The notes below the pieces were generated by a model. That model was not told the DNA's origin. It saw only the letters and a list, made by a program, of their open reading frames with translations, and ran no database searches. Positions 24,954-35,196 of a stretch of DNA of 64,000 bases are shown here, in pieces (positions within the stretch are counted from its first letter, which is position 1; each line of letters begins with the position of its first letter). Position numbers and translations under genes: made by a program. This DNA is from an uncultured Prevotellaceae bacterium (lineage in GTDB: Bacteria; Bacteroidota; Bacteroidia; Bacteroidales; Bacteroidaceae): the NCBI GenBank assembly GCA_900314985.1, contig OMXL01000009.1, positions 1 through 64,000 on the forward strand, in the 5' to 3' direction.

Positions 24954-26078
24954 ATGATGTATACAACTCGGAATTTACCCAATACACGCATTGACGTGGC
25001 CGATGCCCTGCGAGGCATCGCTGTGGCAGGCATCATCCTGTATCACTCCGTGGAGCACTTTAACATCTTCACGCTGGAGGCCATCGTCCATGCATTGCCT
25101 TCTGACCAGGCAGTGGCTGACGTGTTGGCATGGCTGCTCTCTGGCAAGATGTATGGCATCTTCGCCATGCTCTTCGGACTGAGTTTCTTCATCATGAACG
25201 ACAACCAGCAGAAGAAGGGTAAAAACTTCTCTGGTCGCTTCGCCTGGCGCATGTGCCTGCTGTTCCTGTTTGGCGTTGTCAATGTGGCGTTCTACGATGG
25301 AGACATCCTGATGCTCTATGCTTGTTATGGACTGCTGCTCATCCCCATCAGTTATCTGCCGTCGAAGGTAGTCTGGTGCCTCATCGCCCTGTTGGCCATC
25401 CAGCCTGTGGAGCTGTTCTGTCTGCTGACAGGCACCACGGTGGACCATTCTACCATGTGGGAACTCTATGGTCAGATTAACAGCATGCACGAGCACGGCA
25501 CGTTCTGGGAGAATGTCCTCACGAATCTGCGCTATGGCTTTGAGGTCAACTTCCGCTTTAACGTGTTCAGCGGTCGTCTGACACAGTTGCTCTGTCTCTT
25601 TGTACTCGGTATGCAGCTTGGTCGCCAGCGAATGTTCTACAATGAGGGGCGTAATCTACAGATTTGGCATCAGATACTTCTGCTGTCTACCGCTGTCGTC
25701 ATCGCCCTCAGTTTCGTAAATTTTGGCGACCTTGATATGTGGCTTAACCCCATCTATAACCTCATCATCCTGCTGATGATTGTTTCGGCAGTGGTATCAG
25801 CGTGGTATGCTTTTGAGGGGGTGCGTCGTGTACTCCATCACCTCTGTATCTTTGGTCGTATGAGTCTCACCAACTATCTGTTGCAGTCCGTCATTGGATG
25901 TGCCATCTTCTGTGGCTATGGCCTTGCTTGCTATTATAAGTTAGGAACCACCTATGCCGTGATGGTCGGACTGGGCATGGTTCTTGTGCAATACCTCTTC
26001 GCCCGCTTCTGGTTTAGCAGACATCAGCGTGGACCATTAGAGGGTTTATGGCGTAAGCTCACTTGGATTGGTAGGTGA
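24954..26078 (+). CDS. DUF418 family membrane protein
   Basis: Inner membrane protein of 374 residues with about eight to ten helices. Typical DUF418 landmarks are RIDVADALRGIAVAGIIL at the start, a central FGLSFFIMNDNQQKK loop, and the C-terminal FGRMSLTNYLLQSVIGC and GPLEGLWRKLTW. The family is related to membrane acyltransferases and has no firmly assigned reaction. An ATG one codon later is equally possible. It lies 16 nt before the DUF1294 gene, so the two are co-transcribed. Confidence 0.87.
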   Translation: MMYTTRNLPNTRIDVADALRGIAVAGIILYHSVEHFNIFTLEAIVHALPSDQAVADVLAWLLSGKMYGIFAMLFGLSFFIMNDNQQKKGKNFSGRFAWRMCLLFLFGVVNVAFYDGDILMLYACYGLLLIPISYLPSKVVWCLIALLAIQPVELFCLLTGTTVDHSTMWELYGQINSMHEHGTFWENVLTNLRYGFEVNFRFNVFSGRLTQLLCLFVLGMQLGRQRMFYNEGRNLQIWHQILLLSTAVVIALSFVNFGDLDMWLNPIYNLIILLMIVSAVVSAWYAFEGVRRVLHHLCIFGRMSLTNYLLQSVIGCAIFCGYGLACYYKLGTTYAVMVGLGMVLVQYLFARFWFSRHQRGPLEGLWRKLTWIGR

Positions 26079-26094
26079 TTAAAAGAAGAATGAT

Positions 26095-26367
26095 ATGACT
26101 GTGTTTCAGGAAATACTAATCGTATATTTCGTTGCCATCAATGTAACAACGTTTCTGACGTTTGGTATTGATAAATGGAAGGCCAAGCAGCGTAGTTGGC
26201 GTGTATCAGAGGCTACCTTGCTCGGTCTTGCTGTCATTGGTGGATGTATTGGCGCATTGTTGGGTATGCGAGTCTGGCATCACAAGACGCTGCACAAGAA
26301 GTTCAAATATGGACTTCCGTTGATTCTGTTAGCACAGATTGTCCTTATTTATTGGGTTGTCAAATAA
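26095..26367 (+). CDS. DUF1294 family membrane protein
   Basis: Protein of 90 residues with two to three membrane helices. The family core is visible: FGIDKWKAKQRSWRVSEATL (about 23-42), GGCIGALLGMRVWHHKT (about 49-65) and KKFKYGLP. Function unknown for the family. Confidence 0.87.
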   Translation: MTVFQEILIVYFVAINVTTFLTFGIDKWKAKQRSWRVSEATLLGLAVIGGCIGALLGMRVWHHKTLHKKFKYGLPLILLAQIVLIYWVVK

Positions 26368-26382
26368 GATTAGTCTTGATTA

Positions 26383-26415
26383 TTTGGCAGATTTCGTAAC
26401 TATCTGTATCTTTGC
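26383..26415 (+). promoter_or_regulatory. promoter of the SDR gene
   Basis: TTTG (26383-26386) and TATCTTTGC (26407-26415), spacing 20 nt, 34 nt before the ATG. Confidence 0.75.
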
Positions 26416-26449
26416 AGTGTCAAAGGTAATGAATTAACTCAAGAAGATT

Positions 26450-27205
26450 ATGAATAAAGTCGTATTGATAACAGGTGCTACAAGCGGAATCGGTTTGGCT
26501 TGTGCACGTAAATTCGCAGAGAATGGCGATAAGCTGATTCTCACAGGAAGAAATGAGAGCCGTCTAGCTGACATCAAGAAAGAGCTGGTAGAAAAAGGTG
26601 CTGACGTGTTGACGTCGGTATTCGATGTGAGAGATCGCGAGAAGGCCTCACAATTTATCGAATCGCTGCCTGCAGAATGGCAAGAGATTGATGTGTTGGT
26701 AAACAATGCAGGACTGGCTCTTGGCCTTGAACCAGAGTATGAAGGCAATCTTGATGATTGGGAAACAATGATTGATACCAATATCAAGGGTCTCCTGACG
26801 ATGACGCGCCTTGTGGTGCCTGGCATGGTACAGCGCAATCACGGACATATTATCAATGTAGGCTCTGTAGCTGGTGATGCCGCCTATGCTGGAGGTAATG
26901 TCTATTGTGCTACAAAGGCTGCAGTCAAGGCACTCTCCGATGGCTTGCGCATCGATGTTGCCAATACGGCTATCCGTGTCACCAACCTGAAGCCAGGTCT
27001 TGTGGAGACCAACTTTAGCAATATCCGTTTCCATGGCGATACCGAGCGTGCCGCTAATGTATATAAAGGTGTCAAGCCTCTTACTGGCGATGACATAGCC
27101 GATGTTGCCGTATATGCCGCCAACGCCCCAGCGCATGTACAGATAGCAGAAGTACTCATCCTTGCTACCCACCAGGCCAGTGGTAGCGTGATAGTCAGGA
27201 AGTAA
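26450..27205 (+). CDS. short-chain dehydrogenase/reductase, YdfG-like
   Basis: Cytoplasmic NAD(P)-dependent oxidoreductase of 251 residues with a complete classical SDR set: TGATSGIG (cofactor loop, 7-14), NNAG (about 85-88), the catalytic Ser in NVGSVAGD (about 140), and YCATK with Tyr and Lys (about 153-157). The sequence after it (LKPGLVETNFS) matches 3-hydroxy-acid dehydrogenases of the YdfG group, which oxidise L-allo-threonine or serine, but substrate is an inference. It is monocistronic, with its own promoter and a following bidirectional terminator. Confidence 0.88.
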   Translation: MNKVVLITGATSGIGLACARKFAENGDKLILTGRNESRLADIKKELVEKGADVLTSVFDVRDREKASQFIESLPAEWQEIDVLVNNAGLALGLEPEYEGNLDDWETMIDTNIKGLLTMTRLVVPGMVQRNHGHIINVGSVAGDAAYAGGNVYCATKAAVKALSDGLRIDVANTAIRVTNLKPGLVETNFSNIRFHGDTERAANVYKGVKPLTGDDIADVAVYAANAPAHVQIAEVLILATHQASGSVIVRK

Positions 27206-27222
27206 CATATAGATATCCCTAA

Positions 27223-27267
27223 AATAAACAGAAGGAAGAAGTCTTGTACTTTTTCCTTCTGTTTGTT
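27223..27267. terminator. bidirectional terminator between SDR and rubrerythrin genes
   Basis: AAACAGAAGGAA (27226-27237) pairs with TTCCTTCTGTTT (27253-27264); with a G-U and two A-T pairs the stem reaches 15 bp around a 9-nt loop. The genes are convergent here. Confidence 0.8.
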
Positions 27268-27294
27268 TGGTTGTTTCGAACTGACTTTAGAGGT

Positions 27295-27837
27295 TTAGTA
27301 GTTCTCTGCCTTAACCTGGAAGTAGGCCTGTGGGTGGTCGCAGACGGGGCAGATGTCTGGTGCCTTCTTGCCAATGACGATGTGGCCACAGTTGCTGCAC
27401 TGCCAGATGACGTCGCCATCCTTAGAGAAGACGCGCTCGTTCTTCACGTTGTCGAGCAGTTTGCGATAACGCTCCTCGTGAGCCTTCTCAATCTTGGCAA
27501 CGCCCTCGAACTTCTCGGCAATCTCGGGGAATCCCTCTTCGCGGGCCTCACGAGCCATGCGAGCATACATATCGGTCCACTCGAAGTTCTCGCCACCAGC
27601 AGCAGCCTCCAGATTGCTGGCGGTATCCTTGATAGAACCACCCTCTAAGAGCTTGAACCACATCTTAGCGTGCTCCTTCTCGTTGGCAGCTGTCTCTTCG
27701 AAGATAGCGGCAATCTGTACGAATCCGTCCTTCTTGGCTTTGGATGCCCAGTAGCTGTACTTGTTGCGGGCCATTGACTCACCTGCGAATGCTTCCTGCA
27801 GGTTCTTTTCAGTTTTTGTTCCTTTTAAATCCTTCAT
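27295..27837 (-). CDS. rbr: rubrerythrin
   Basis: Cytoplasmic non-haem di-iron peroxidase of 180 residues for oxidative-stress defence in anaerobes. The N-terminal four-helix ferritin-like domain carries two ExxH-type motifs ([11 protein letters not shown], about 16-26; [13 protein letters not shown], about 48-60) and a matching second pair (about 95-130). The C-terminal rubredoxin domain has [14 protein letters not shown] and [11 protein letters not shown] (about 147-174), four Cys binding one iron. Length is normal. It lies 54 nt behind the asparaginase gene, perhaps co-transcribed; no clear promoter is seen in the gap. Confidence 0.95.
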   Translation of the reverse strand: MKDLKGTKTEKNLQEAFAGESMARNKYSYWASKAKKDGFVQIAAIFEETAANEKEHAKMWFKLLEGGSIKDTASNLEAAAGGENFEWTDMYARMAREAREEGFPEIAEKFEGVAKIEKAHEERYRKLLDNVKNERVFSKDGDVIWQCSNCGHIVIGKKAPDICPVCDHPQAYFQVKAENY

Positions 27838-27863
27838 AGTTTGTATTTGTTTAGTGAATAAAA

Positions 27864-27890
27864 ATGGGGTTAATGGGGTTAATGGGCGTC
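27864..27890. repeat. 9-nt tandem repeat behind the asparaginase stop
   Basis: Three units, ATGGGGTTA, ATGGGGTTA, ATGGGCGTC, ending 1 nt from the stop codon of the minus-strand asparaginase gene. Part of the set of stop-proximal short tandem repeats. Confidence 0.75.
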
Positions 27891-27891
27891 C

Positions 27892-28920
27892 CTAAAGACT
27901 GATTTCGCCACGGATATTGCGGTTCATCAGCTGACGTATTTGTTCTGGATCGTCGTAGTGCGACTGCAGGAACATCAGCTTGGTGACTGCACTCTCTACG
28001 GTAGAGTCGTAGCCGCTGACCACGCCAGCCTCCTTCAGTTGGAACCCCGTATCGTAGCGGTCCATCTCTACGCAACCTTGCATACATTGGCTGATGTTGA
28101 CGATGACCTTGCCATTGCGCGTACCTTCTCTTAGCGCGTTGAGCAGCCACGGATTCTGGGGCGCATTGCCACTGCCAAAGGTGCGCATAACGATGGCGCG
28201 CAGGTTGGGCGTGTGGATGATATGTCGAATCAGGTCCTCACGAACGCCAGGAAACAGGGAGAAGATAATGACGTTGTTGTCCAGTCGGTAGTGGGGCACC
28301 ATGGGCTTCTGCCAATCGGGTTGCAGCATGCGGTCGCGATGGTACACGATGTTGACACCTGCATCGACGAGGTGGGGGTAGTTGAACGACTCGAAGGCGT
28401 TGAACTCCTCGGCACTCTGCTTGGTGGTACGGTTGCCACGTAGCAGATGACCATTGAAGTAGATGCCTACCTCTGGCACCATGGCATGGCCGTCGGCATC
28501 TTTGCTGGCTGCAATCTCAATAGAGGTGATGAGGTTTTCCTTGCCATCTGTGCGCAACTGTCCGATGGGCAACTGCGAGCCCGTAAAGATGACGGGCTTG
28601 GTCAGGTTCTCCAACATGTAGGAGAGGGCAGAGGCGGTATAGGCCATCGTGTCGGTGCCATGCAGCACGACAAAGCCGTCGTAGTCGTCGTAGTGGTCGG
28701 CTATAACGTGCGACAGGTCAGTCCACAGTCTGGGCGACATATCGCTGGAGTCGATGGGCGGATTGAACTGGTAGGTGGCAATCTCCGTGTCAAACTGCTC
28801 CAGTTCAGGCACGTTCTGCAGCAGGTGCTGGAAGTCGAAAGGCTCCAAGGCTCCCGTCTGTGGATTGCGGTTCATTCCTATTGTTCCGCCAGTATAAATG
28901 AGTAATACTTTGTTTTGCAT
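27892..28920 (-). CDS. ansA: type I L-asparaginase
   Basis: Enzyme of 342 residues hydrolysing L-asparagine to aspartate and ammonia. It has no signal peptide, so it is cytoplasmic as expected for type I. The first catalytic threonine is in IYTGGTIGM (about 8-16) and the second motif is HGTDTMAYTASALSYML (about 86-102), with the Thr-Asp pair and downstream Lys of the second triad. Length is normal. The -7 box of its promoter ends only 3 nt before the ATG, so the transcript would be almost leaderless. Confidence 0.93.
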   Translation of the reverse strand: MQNKVLLIYTGGTIGMNRNPQTGALEPFDFQHLLQNVPELEQFDTEIATYQFNPPIDSSDMSPRLWTDLSHVIADHYDDYDGFVVLHGTDTMAYTASALSYMLENLTKPVIFTGSQLPIGQLRTDGKENLITSIEIAASKDADGHAMVPEVGIYFNGHLLRGNRTTKQSAEEFNAFESFNYPHLVDAGVNIVYHRDRMLQPDWQKPMVPHYRLDNNVIIFSLFPGVREDLIRHIIHTPNLRAIVMRTFGSGNAPQNPWLLNALREGTRNGKVIVNISQCMQGCVEMDRYDTGFQLKEAGVVSGYDSTVESAVTKLMFLQSHYDDPEQIRQLMNRNIRGEISL

Positions 28921-28923
28921 GTG

Positions 28924-28932
28924 GCAAAGATA
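28924..28932 (-). promoter_or_regulatory. -7 box of ansA, adjacent to the start codon
   Basis: Minus-strand TATCTTTGC (28932-28924), 3 nt before the ATG at 28920. Transcription would start at or within 1-2 nt of the ATG. Confidence 0.65.
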
Positions 28933-29007
28933 CGAAATATTTCGTTAACAGGAAACGTTTACGTTATTTTTTCTTGAAAAAACGGTACAGTTATGAAAAA
29001 ATAGTGT

Positions 29008-29016
29008 TACTTTTGC
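29008..29016 (+). promoter_or_regulatory. -7 box of uxaC
   Basis: TACTTTTGC, 42 nt before the ATG. A clear -33 partner at the usual spacing was not found. Confidence 0.55.
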
Positions 29017-29058
29017 ACTATCATTGCGAATATCACTAAAACAACAAACGATATAACT

Positions 29059-30465
29059 ATGAAAAAATTCAACGACAAGAACTTCGTACTCGACAACGAA
29101 GTGGCACAAGACCTGTTTCACAATCATGCGTCGAAGATGCCAATTATCGACTATCACTGTCACCTGATTCCTGAGATGGTGGCCAATGACCATCGTTTCA
29201 AGAGCATCACTGAGCTCTGGCTGGGTGGCGACCACTATAAGTGGCGTGCCATGCGTACCAACGGTGTCGACGAGAAGTACTGCACTGGTAAGGACACTTC
29301 CGACTGGGAGAAGTTTGAGAAGTGGGCCGAGACCGTTCCCTATACCCTGCGCAACCCGCTGTATCACTGGACTCACTTGGAACTGAAGACAGCTTTCGGT
29401 ATTGATAAGCTGTTGTCGCCCAAGACTGCCCGTGAGATCTTCGACGAGTGTAACGAGAAGTTGCAGCAGCCAGAGTTCTCTGCCCGTGGTCTGATGAAGC
29501 ACTACAAGGTAGAGTGCGTCTGCACCACCGACGACCCCGTTGACGATCTGCACAATCATATTGAATATGCTAAGCACAAGGCTGACGACGATCCTATGAT
29601 GTTCCCCGCCTGGCGTCCTGATAAGGCCATGAACATCGATGCTCCTGAGTTTGCTGGCTATGTTCATCAGCTGGAGCAGGTGAGTGGTGTCACCATCACC
29701 AAGTTTGCTGATATGGTCGATGCGCTGAAGAAGCGTCATGACTTCTTTGCTGCCAACGGCTGTAAGCTCTCTGACCACGGCATCGAGGAGTTCTACGACG
29801 AGGAGTATACTGACTCGCAGATTGAGACCATCTTCGAGAAGGCTATGCGTGGCCTGCAGCTGTCGCAGTTGGAGACCCGTCAGTATAAGAACTGTTTCCT
29901 GACCGTGATGGCCGAGATGGATGCCGACAGTGACTGGACACAGCAGTTCCACTATGGCGCCATTCGCAACAACAATACCAAGATGTTCAACCAGCTGGGT
30001 GCTGACACTGGTTTCGACTCTATCGGTGAGTTTAATACCGCTAAGGCTATGTCGAAATTCCTCAACAAGTTGAACATGGAGGACAAGCTCACGCGTACCA
30101 TATTATATACGCTGAATCCCTGTGCCAACGAGGTTATCGCCACCATGCTTGGCAACTTCCAGGGTGGTGAGCCTGGCAAGATACAGTTTGGTTCAGGCTG
30201 GTGGTTCAACGACCAGAAGGACGGCATGGAGCGCCAGATGAACGCTCTCTCTGTATTGGGCCTGCTCAGTCGCTTCGTCGGAATGCTGACAGACAGCCGC
30301 TCATTCCTGAGTTATCCACGCCACGAATACTTCCGTCGCATTCTCTGCAATATGCTTGGAAACGACGTGGAGAAAGGCCTGCTGCCTGACGATCGCGAAC
30401 TGCTTGGCAAGATGGTTGAGGACATTTCCTACAACAATGCACGCAGATATTTTAAGTTCTATTAA
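29059..30465 (+). CDS. uxaC: glucuronate isomerase
   Basis: Cytoplasmic uronate isomerase of 468 residues converting D-glucuronate to D-fructuronate and D-galacturonate to D-tagaturonate. It is an amidohydrolase-fold protein; IIDYHCHLIPEMV (about 34-46) holds the first metal-site HxH. Other family segments include YKVECVCTTDDPVDDL (about 152-167) and GSGWWFNDQKDGM (about 378-390). Length is normal. It stands alone, without uxuA or uxaB in the window, and is closed by a strong terminator. A pectinesterase gene 15 kb away fits use of pectin. Confidence 0.95.
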   Translation: MKKFNDKNFVLDNEVAQDLFHNHASKMPIIDYHCHLIPEMVANDHRFKSITELWLGGDHYKWRAMRTNGVDEKYCTGKDTSDWEKFEKWAETVPYTLRNPLYHWTHLELKTAFGIDKLLSPKTAREIFDECNEKLQQPEFSARGLMKHYKVECVCTTDDPVDDLHNHIEYAKHKADDDPMMFPAWRPDKAMNIDAPEFAGYVHQLEQVSGVTITKFADMVDALKKRHDFFAANGCKLSDHGIEEFYDEEYTDSQIETIFEKAMRGLQLSQLETRQYKNCFLTVMAEMDADSDWTQQFHYGAIRNNNTKMFNQLGADTGFDSIGEFNTAKAMSKFLNKLNMEDKLTRTILYTLNPCANEVIATMLGNFQGGEPGKIQFGSGWWFNDQKDGMERQMNALSVLGLLSRFVGMLTDSRSFLSYPRHEYFRRILCNMLGNDVEKGLLPDDRELLGKMVEDISYNNARRYFKFY

Positions 30466-30473
30466 TAAAAAAT

Positions 30474-30508
30474 TCGGCTATCCTGCTTGTGATAGCCGAT
30501 TTTTTTTT
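30474..30508 (+). terminator. uxaC terminator
   Basis: TCGGCTATC (30474-30482) pairs with GATAGCCGA (30491-30499), followed by a run of nine T (30500-30508). The T-run ends in the -7 box of the next promoter. Confidence 0.92.
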
Positions 30509-30516
30509 ACCTTTGC
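30487..30516 (+). promoter_or_regulatory. glmS promoter embedded in the uxaC terminator
   Basis: TACCTTTGC (30508-30516) begins on the last T of the terminator tract, and the best -33 candidate TTG (30487-30489) lies in the hairpin loop. The leader to the ATG at 30546 is only about 25 nt, so there is no room for a glmS ribozyme. Confidence 0.75.
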
Positions 30517-30545
30517 AGGCAGAAATATATAAATTTGCAAATTAT

Positions 30546-32390
<1,845 letters not shown>

Positions 32391-32406
32391 AAAAAGCAAG
32401 CAAATA

Positions 32407-32439
32407 TTTGGCGAAATGCTAAATATTTGCTACTTTTGC
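32407..32439 (+). promoter_or_regulatory. promoter of the REC-histidine kinase gene
   Basis: TTTG (32407-32410) and TACTTTTGC (32431-32439), spacing 20 nt. Confidence 0.7.
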
Positions 32440-32481
32440 AAATTGAATATAACTTAAAACACCTTAAACGTCTACAGGAGA

Positions 32482-33624
32482 ATGGAGTTAAATGAAACCT
32501 TTGAGTCTCAGATCAATCGTAGCGATTATAAAATTTTAATCGTTGACGATGTGATCAGCAATGTGCTTTTGCTGAAAATCCTCTTGACCAATGAGAAGTT
32601 TCAGGTATGCACGGCATCGAACGGTAATATGTGTATTGAGCAGGCAAAGAAAGAGAAGCCTGACTTGATTCTGTTGGACGTGATGATGCCTGATATCAGT
32701 GGTTTCGATACTGCTGTCATTCTGAAGAAAGACCCTGAGACACAGGAAATCCCTATTATTTTCCTGACGGCGCTGAATAATCCCAGTGATTTGGTGAAAG
32801 GTTTCCAGGTGGGTGCCAATGACTTCTTGACCAAGCCCTTCAATAAGGAAGAACTCGTGATGCGCGTGATGCACCAGATTCAGCTGGTAGCTGCTAAGCG
32901 TATCATCGTGCAGCAGAACGAAGAGTTGAAGCGTACCATCTCTAACCGTGATAAGATGTATTCGGTGATTGCTCACGACCTGCGTTCACCTATGGCCAGC
33001 ATCCGTATGGTGCTAAATCTGGCTGTTAACGTGGTGTCGCCAGATGTCGTTGGTGAGGAAATCTTCAATCTGCTGGATAAGGCTAATCGTGAGTCGGAAG
33101 AGACACACGACCTGTTGGACAATCTGCTGAAGTGGACGAAGAGCCAGACGGGTCGTCTGAATGTGGTCTATCAGGATATAGACCTTGACGATGTTGTTCC
33201 TGGCGCGGTAGATATCTTCAAGATGATTGCTGAGATGAAGAAAATCAACTTGCAGTATATCCCTGCTGAGGAGAAGTTGACAGTACATGCTGACAACGAC
33301 ATGATTAAGACCATCATCCGTAACTTCCTGTCGAATGCCATCAAGTTTACGCCAGAGGGTAAGTCTATTGAGGTGTTCTATAAGCATGAAGGTGACTTCG
33401 CCCGCATTTCCGTGCGTGACCACGGTGTCGGTATTGCCGCAGATCGCGTAGGTAGCATCTTCAAGAAAGGTGAGACAACCTATGGTACTGGTGGTGAGGA
33501 AGGCTCAGGACTGGGTCTGCAACTCTGCCAAGACTTTGCCCGAAAGAACGGCGGTGACGCAATGGTAGAGTCTGTTGAAGGTGAAGGATCAACATTCTCG
33601 TTTACATTACCAATCAAGAAATAA
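32482..33624 (+). CDS. receiver domain-histidine kinase hybrid (REC-HisKA-HATPase)
   Basis: Cytoplasmic signalling protein of 380 residues with no membrane helix. An N-terminal receiver domain (about 17-130: acidic Asp22-Asp23, phospho-acceptor Asp66 in LLDVMMPD, Thr96, Lys118) is followed by a coiled linker, a HisKA dimerisation domain with His165 in SVIAHDLRSP, and a HATPase_c domain (about 265-380: FLSNAIKFT N-box, DHGVGI, GSGLGLQL). The order is reversed from classical hybrids, so the receiver domain probably gates the kinase. No partner regulator is next to it. Own promoter and terminator. Confidence 0.9.
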   Translation: MELNETFESQINRSDYKILIVDDVISNVLLLKILLTNEKFQVCTASNGNMCIEQAKKEKPDLILLDVMMPDISGFDTAVILKKDPETQEIPIIFLTALNNPSDLVKGFQVGANDFLTKPFNKEELVMRVMHQIQLVAAKRIIVQQNEELKRTISNRDKMYSVIAHDLRSPMASIRMVLNLAVNVVSPDVVGEEIFNLLDKANRESEETHDLLDNLLKWTKSQTGRLNVVYQDIDLDDVVPGAVDIFKMIAEMKKINLQYIPAEEKLTVHADNDMIKTIIRNFLSNAIKFTPEGKSIEVFYKHEGDFARISVRDHGVGIAADRVGSIFKKGETTYGTGGEEGSGLGLQLCQDFARKNGGDAMVESVEGEGSTFSFTLPIKK

Positions 33625-33650
33625 AAAAAGAGGCTTGAGCCTCTTTTTTT
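33624..33650. terminator. bidirectional terminator
   Basis: AAAAAAGAGGC and GCCTCTTTTTTT around a TTGA loop (about 33624-33650), with an A-tract on one side and a T-tract on the other. It serves the kinase gene and the convergent stomatin-like gene. Confidence 0.88.
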
Positions 33651-33653
33651 ATG

Positions 33654-33677
33654 CTTCGATGTTTCGAGATTTCGAAA
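33654..33677. repeat. octamer repeat behind the stomatin-like gene stop
   Basis: Three units of TTTCGATN type (CTTCGATG, TTTCGAGA, TTTCGAAA), 3 nt beyond the minus-strand stop at 33681. Same family as 34662, 35181 and 51625. Confidence 0.65.
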
Positions 33678-33680
33678 TAA

Positions 33681-34634
33681 TTACTCGCTCTTAAACAAGT
33701 CCTTGATGCCACCAATTGAGCCCAGCAGGTTGGTAGCCTCGTAAGGCAGGTAGACGGTCTTGGTCTTGTCGCCCTGAGCAAGTTCCTGCATCATCTGGAT
33801 ATACTTCTGTGCTAGCAGGTAGTTAGCTGGATTGGTTGACTTACCAACAGCCTCAGTAATCAGTTCGATAGCCTTAGCCTCGGCTTCTGCCTTGCGGATG
33901 CGAGCCTGTGCCTCACCTTCAGCATGCAAGATGGCCTGCTGCTTCTGAGCGTCAGCGCGGTTGATGATAGCGGTCTTCTCACCTTCAGAAGCCAGAATCT
34001 CGGCAGCCTTCTCACCCTCTGAGGTCAGAATCTGTGCACGCTTGTTACGCTCAGCCTGCATCTGCTTCTCCATGGCGTTCAGTACTGTTGCAGGAGGAAT
34101 AATATCCTGCAGCTCTACGCGGTTCACCTTTACACCCCACTTGTCAGTAGCATCGTCCAGTACTGCACGCAGCTTGGTATTAATGGTGTCGCGTGAGGTC
34201 AGTGTCTCGTCGAGTTCCAACTCACCGATGATGTTACGCAGCGTGGTCTGTGTCAGTTTCTCGATGGCGTTGGGCAGGTTAGAAATCTCATAAACGGCCT
34301 TGAAGGGATCTACAATCTGGAAGTAGAGTAGGGCGTTGATCTCCATCTGGATATTATCCTTGGTGATCACGTTCTGTGAGGGGAAGTCGTAGACCTGTTC
34401 ACGCAAGTCGATAGAGTTAGAGTAGGCGTAGCGTCCACGTGAGAGTACGACAATGTCCTTGGCACGGTCGATGAAGGGGATGATGATGTTGATACCAGGA
34501 TTTAGCGTGGCGTAGTAACGTCCCAGACGCTCAATAATCTTGGTTTCCGACTGAGGAATAATCACCAGTGCCATCTTGGCGAAGAGAATCACCAATACTA
34601 CGATGGCAATCAATACATAACTCATGATGTCCAT
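33681..34634 (-). CDS. SPFH/band 7 (stomatin-like) membrane protein
   Basis: Protein of 317 residues with one N-terminal membrane helix (about 5-25) and an SPFH domain (about 27-200: SETKIIERLGRY, QNVITKDNIQMEINALLYFQ, WGVKVNRVELQDIIPP) followed by a long Ala/Glu-rich helical region (about 195-275). These proteins form membrane microdomain scaffolds and can regulate membrane proteases such as FtsH. It lies downstream of an NfeD gene, the usual partner, separated by octamer repeats. Confidence 0.92.
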   Translation of the reverse strand: MDIMSYVLIAIVVLVILFAKMALVIIPQSETKIIERLGRYYATLNPGINIIIPFIDRAKDIVVLSRGRYAYSNSIDLREQVYDFPSQNVITKDNIQMEINALLYFQIVDPFKAVYEISNLPNAIEKLTQTTLRNIIGELELDETLTSRDTINTKLRAVLDDATDKWGVKVNRVELQDIIPPATVLNAMEKQMQAERNKRAQILTSEGEKAAEILASEGEKTAIINRADAQKQQAILHAEGEAQARIRKAEAEAKAIELITEAVGKSTNPANYLLAQKYIQMMQELAQGDKTKTVYLPYEATNLLGSIGGIKDLFKSE

Positions 34635-34661
34635 AATACTTAATAATTTATTGGTTATTTT

Positions 34662-34709
34662 TTTCGATATTTCGATGTTTCGATGCTTCGATATTTCGAT
34701 GTTTCGACG
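34662..34709. repeat. octamer tandem repeat between nfeD and the stomatin-like gene
   Basis: Six 8-nt units: TTTCGATA, TTTCGATG, TTTCGATG, CTTCGATA, TTTCGATG, TTTCGACG. They end exactly at the stop codon of the NfeD gene (34710). This is the longest TTTCGATN array in the window. Confidence 0.88.
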
Positions 34710-35159
34710 TTACAGGGTCTCAACGGTAATGATGGTGCTTTCGCGGCCAATGACGCGAACGGTGGTTCCTACGGGAATGTCGCTGTCTGACTTGCTAACG
34801 GCTTTCCACATGTCGCCATCAATCTTTACATAGCCATCGGCTCCAGCCTTGATTACTTCTGTGACTTTTCCTGTGCGACCTAAGAGCGCATCAGCGTTAG
34901 AGACACGGTTGGGGTCGTTCTTGTGAAGATAACGCAAGGCAACTGGTCGGACAAATATCACACTGAGTAGCGAGAAGATGGCAAAGATGAATATCTGCCA
35001 GTAAATGCTTAGGCCGAGAACTGCCGAAACGATGGCAAAGACGGCGCCAATGGAGAAGCAGATGATGAAGAAATCACCTGACGAAAGCTCCAGGATTAAG
35101 CAGGCGATAGCGATGACGGCCCATACCTGCCACATGTTTGCTAAAAAATACTCAATCAT
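34710..35159 (-). CDS. NfeD family membrane protein
   Basis: Short-type NfeD of 149 residues: membrane helices in about 8-75 (with LILELSSGDFFIICFSIGAV) and a C-terminal soluble OB-like domain (about 92-149: ALLGRTGKVTEVIKAGADGYVKIDGDMWKAV) ending in ITVETL. Works with the stomatin-like protein downstream in membrane organisation; the partnership is conserved across bacteria. Confidence 0.9.
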   Translation of the reverse strand: MIEYFLANMWQVWAVIAIACLILELSSGDFFIICFSIGAVFAIVSAVLGLSIYWQIFIFAIFSLLSVIFVRPVALRYLHKNDPNRVSNADALLGRTGKVTEVIKAGADGYVKIDGDMWKAVSKSDSDIPVGTTVRVIGRESTIITVETL

Positions 35160-35180
35160 ATTCTTATTATTTAGGCGTTA

Positions 35181-35196
35181 TTACGATGTTTCGATA
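35181..35196. repeat. octamer repeat, two units
   Basis: TTACGATG and TTTCGATA, ending at the stop codon of the minus-strand gene at 35197. Confidence 0.55.

Noticed and set aside
26346-26378. A LytTR-type repeat before the SDR gene.
   Set aside because: At the expected positions only scattered bases match; no half-site is convincing.
30466-30545. A glmS ribozyme upstream of glmS.
   Set aside because: The space between the uxaC terminator/promoter and the ATG leaves only about 25 nt of leader.
34624-34833. A plus-strand open frame translating to repeated FDISMFR words.
   Set aside because: It is only the translation of the TTTCGATN octamer array and the complement of the nfeD gene. No promoter or family.
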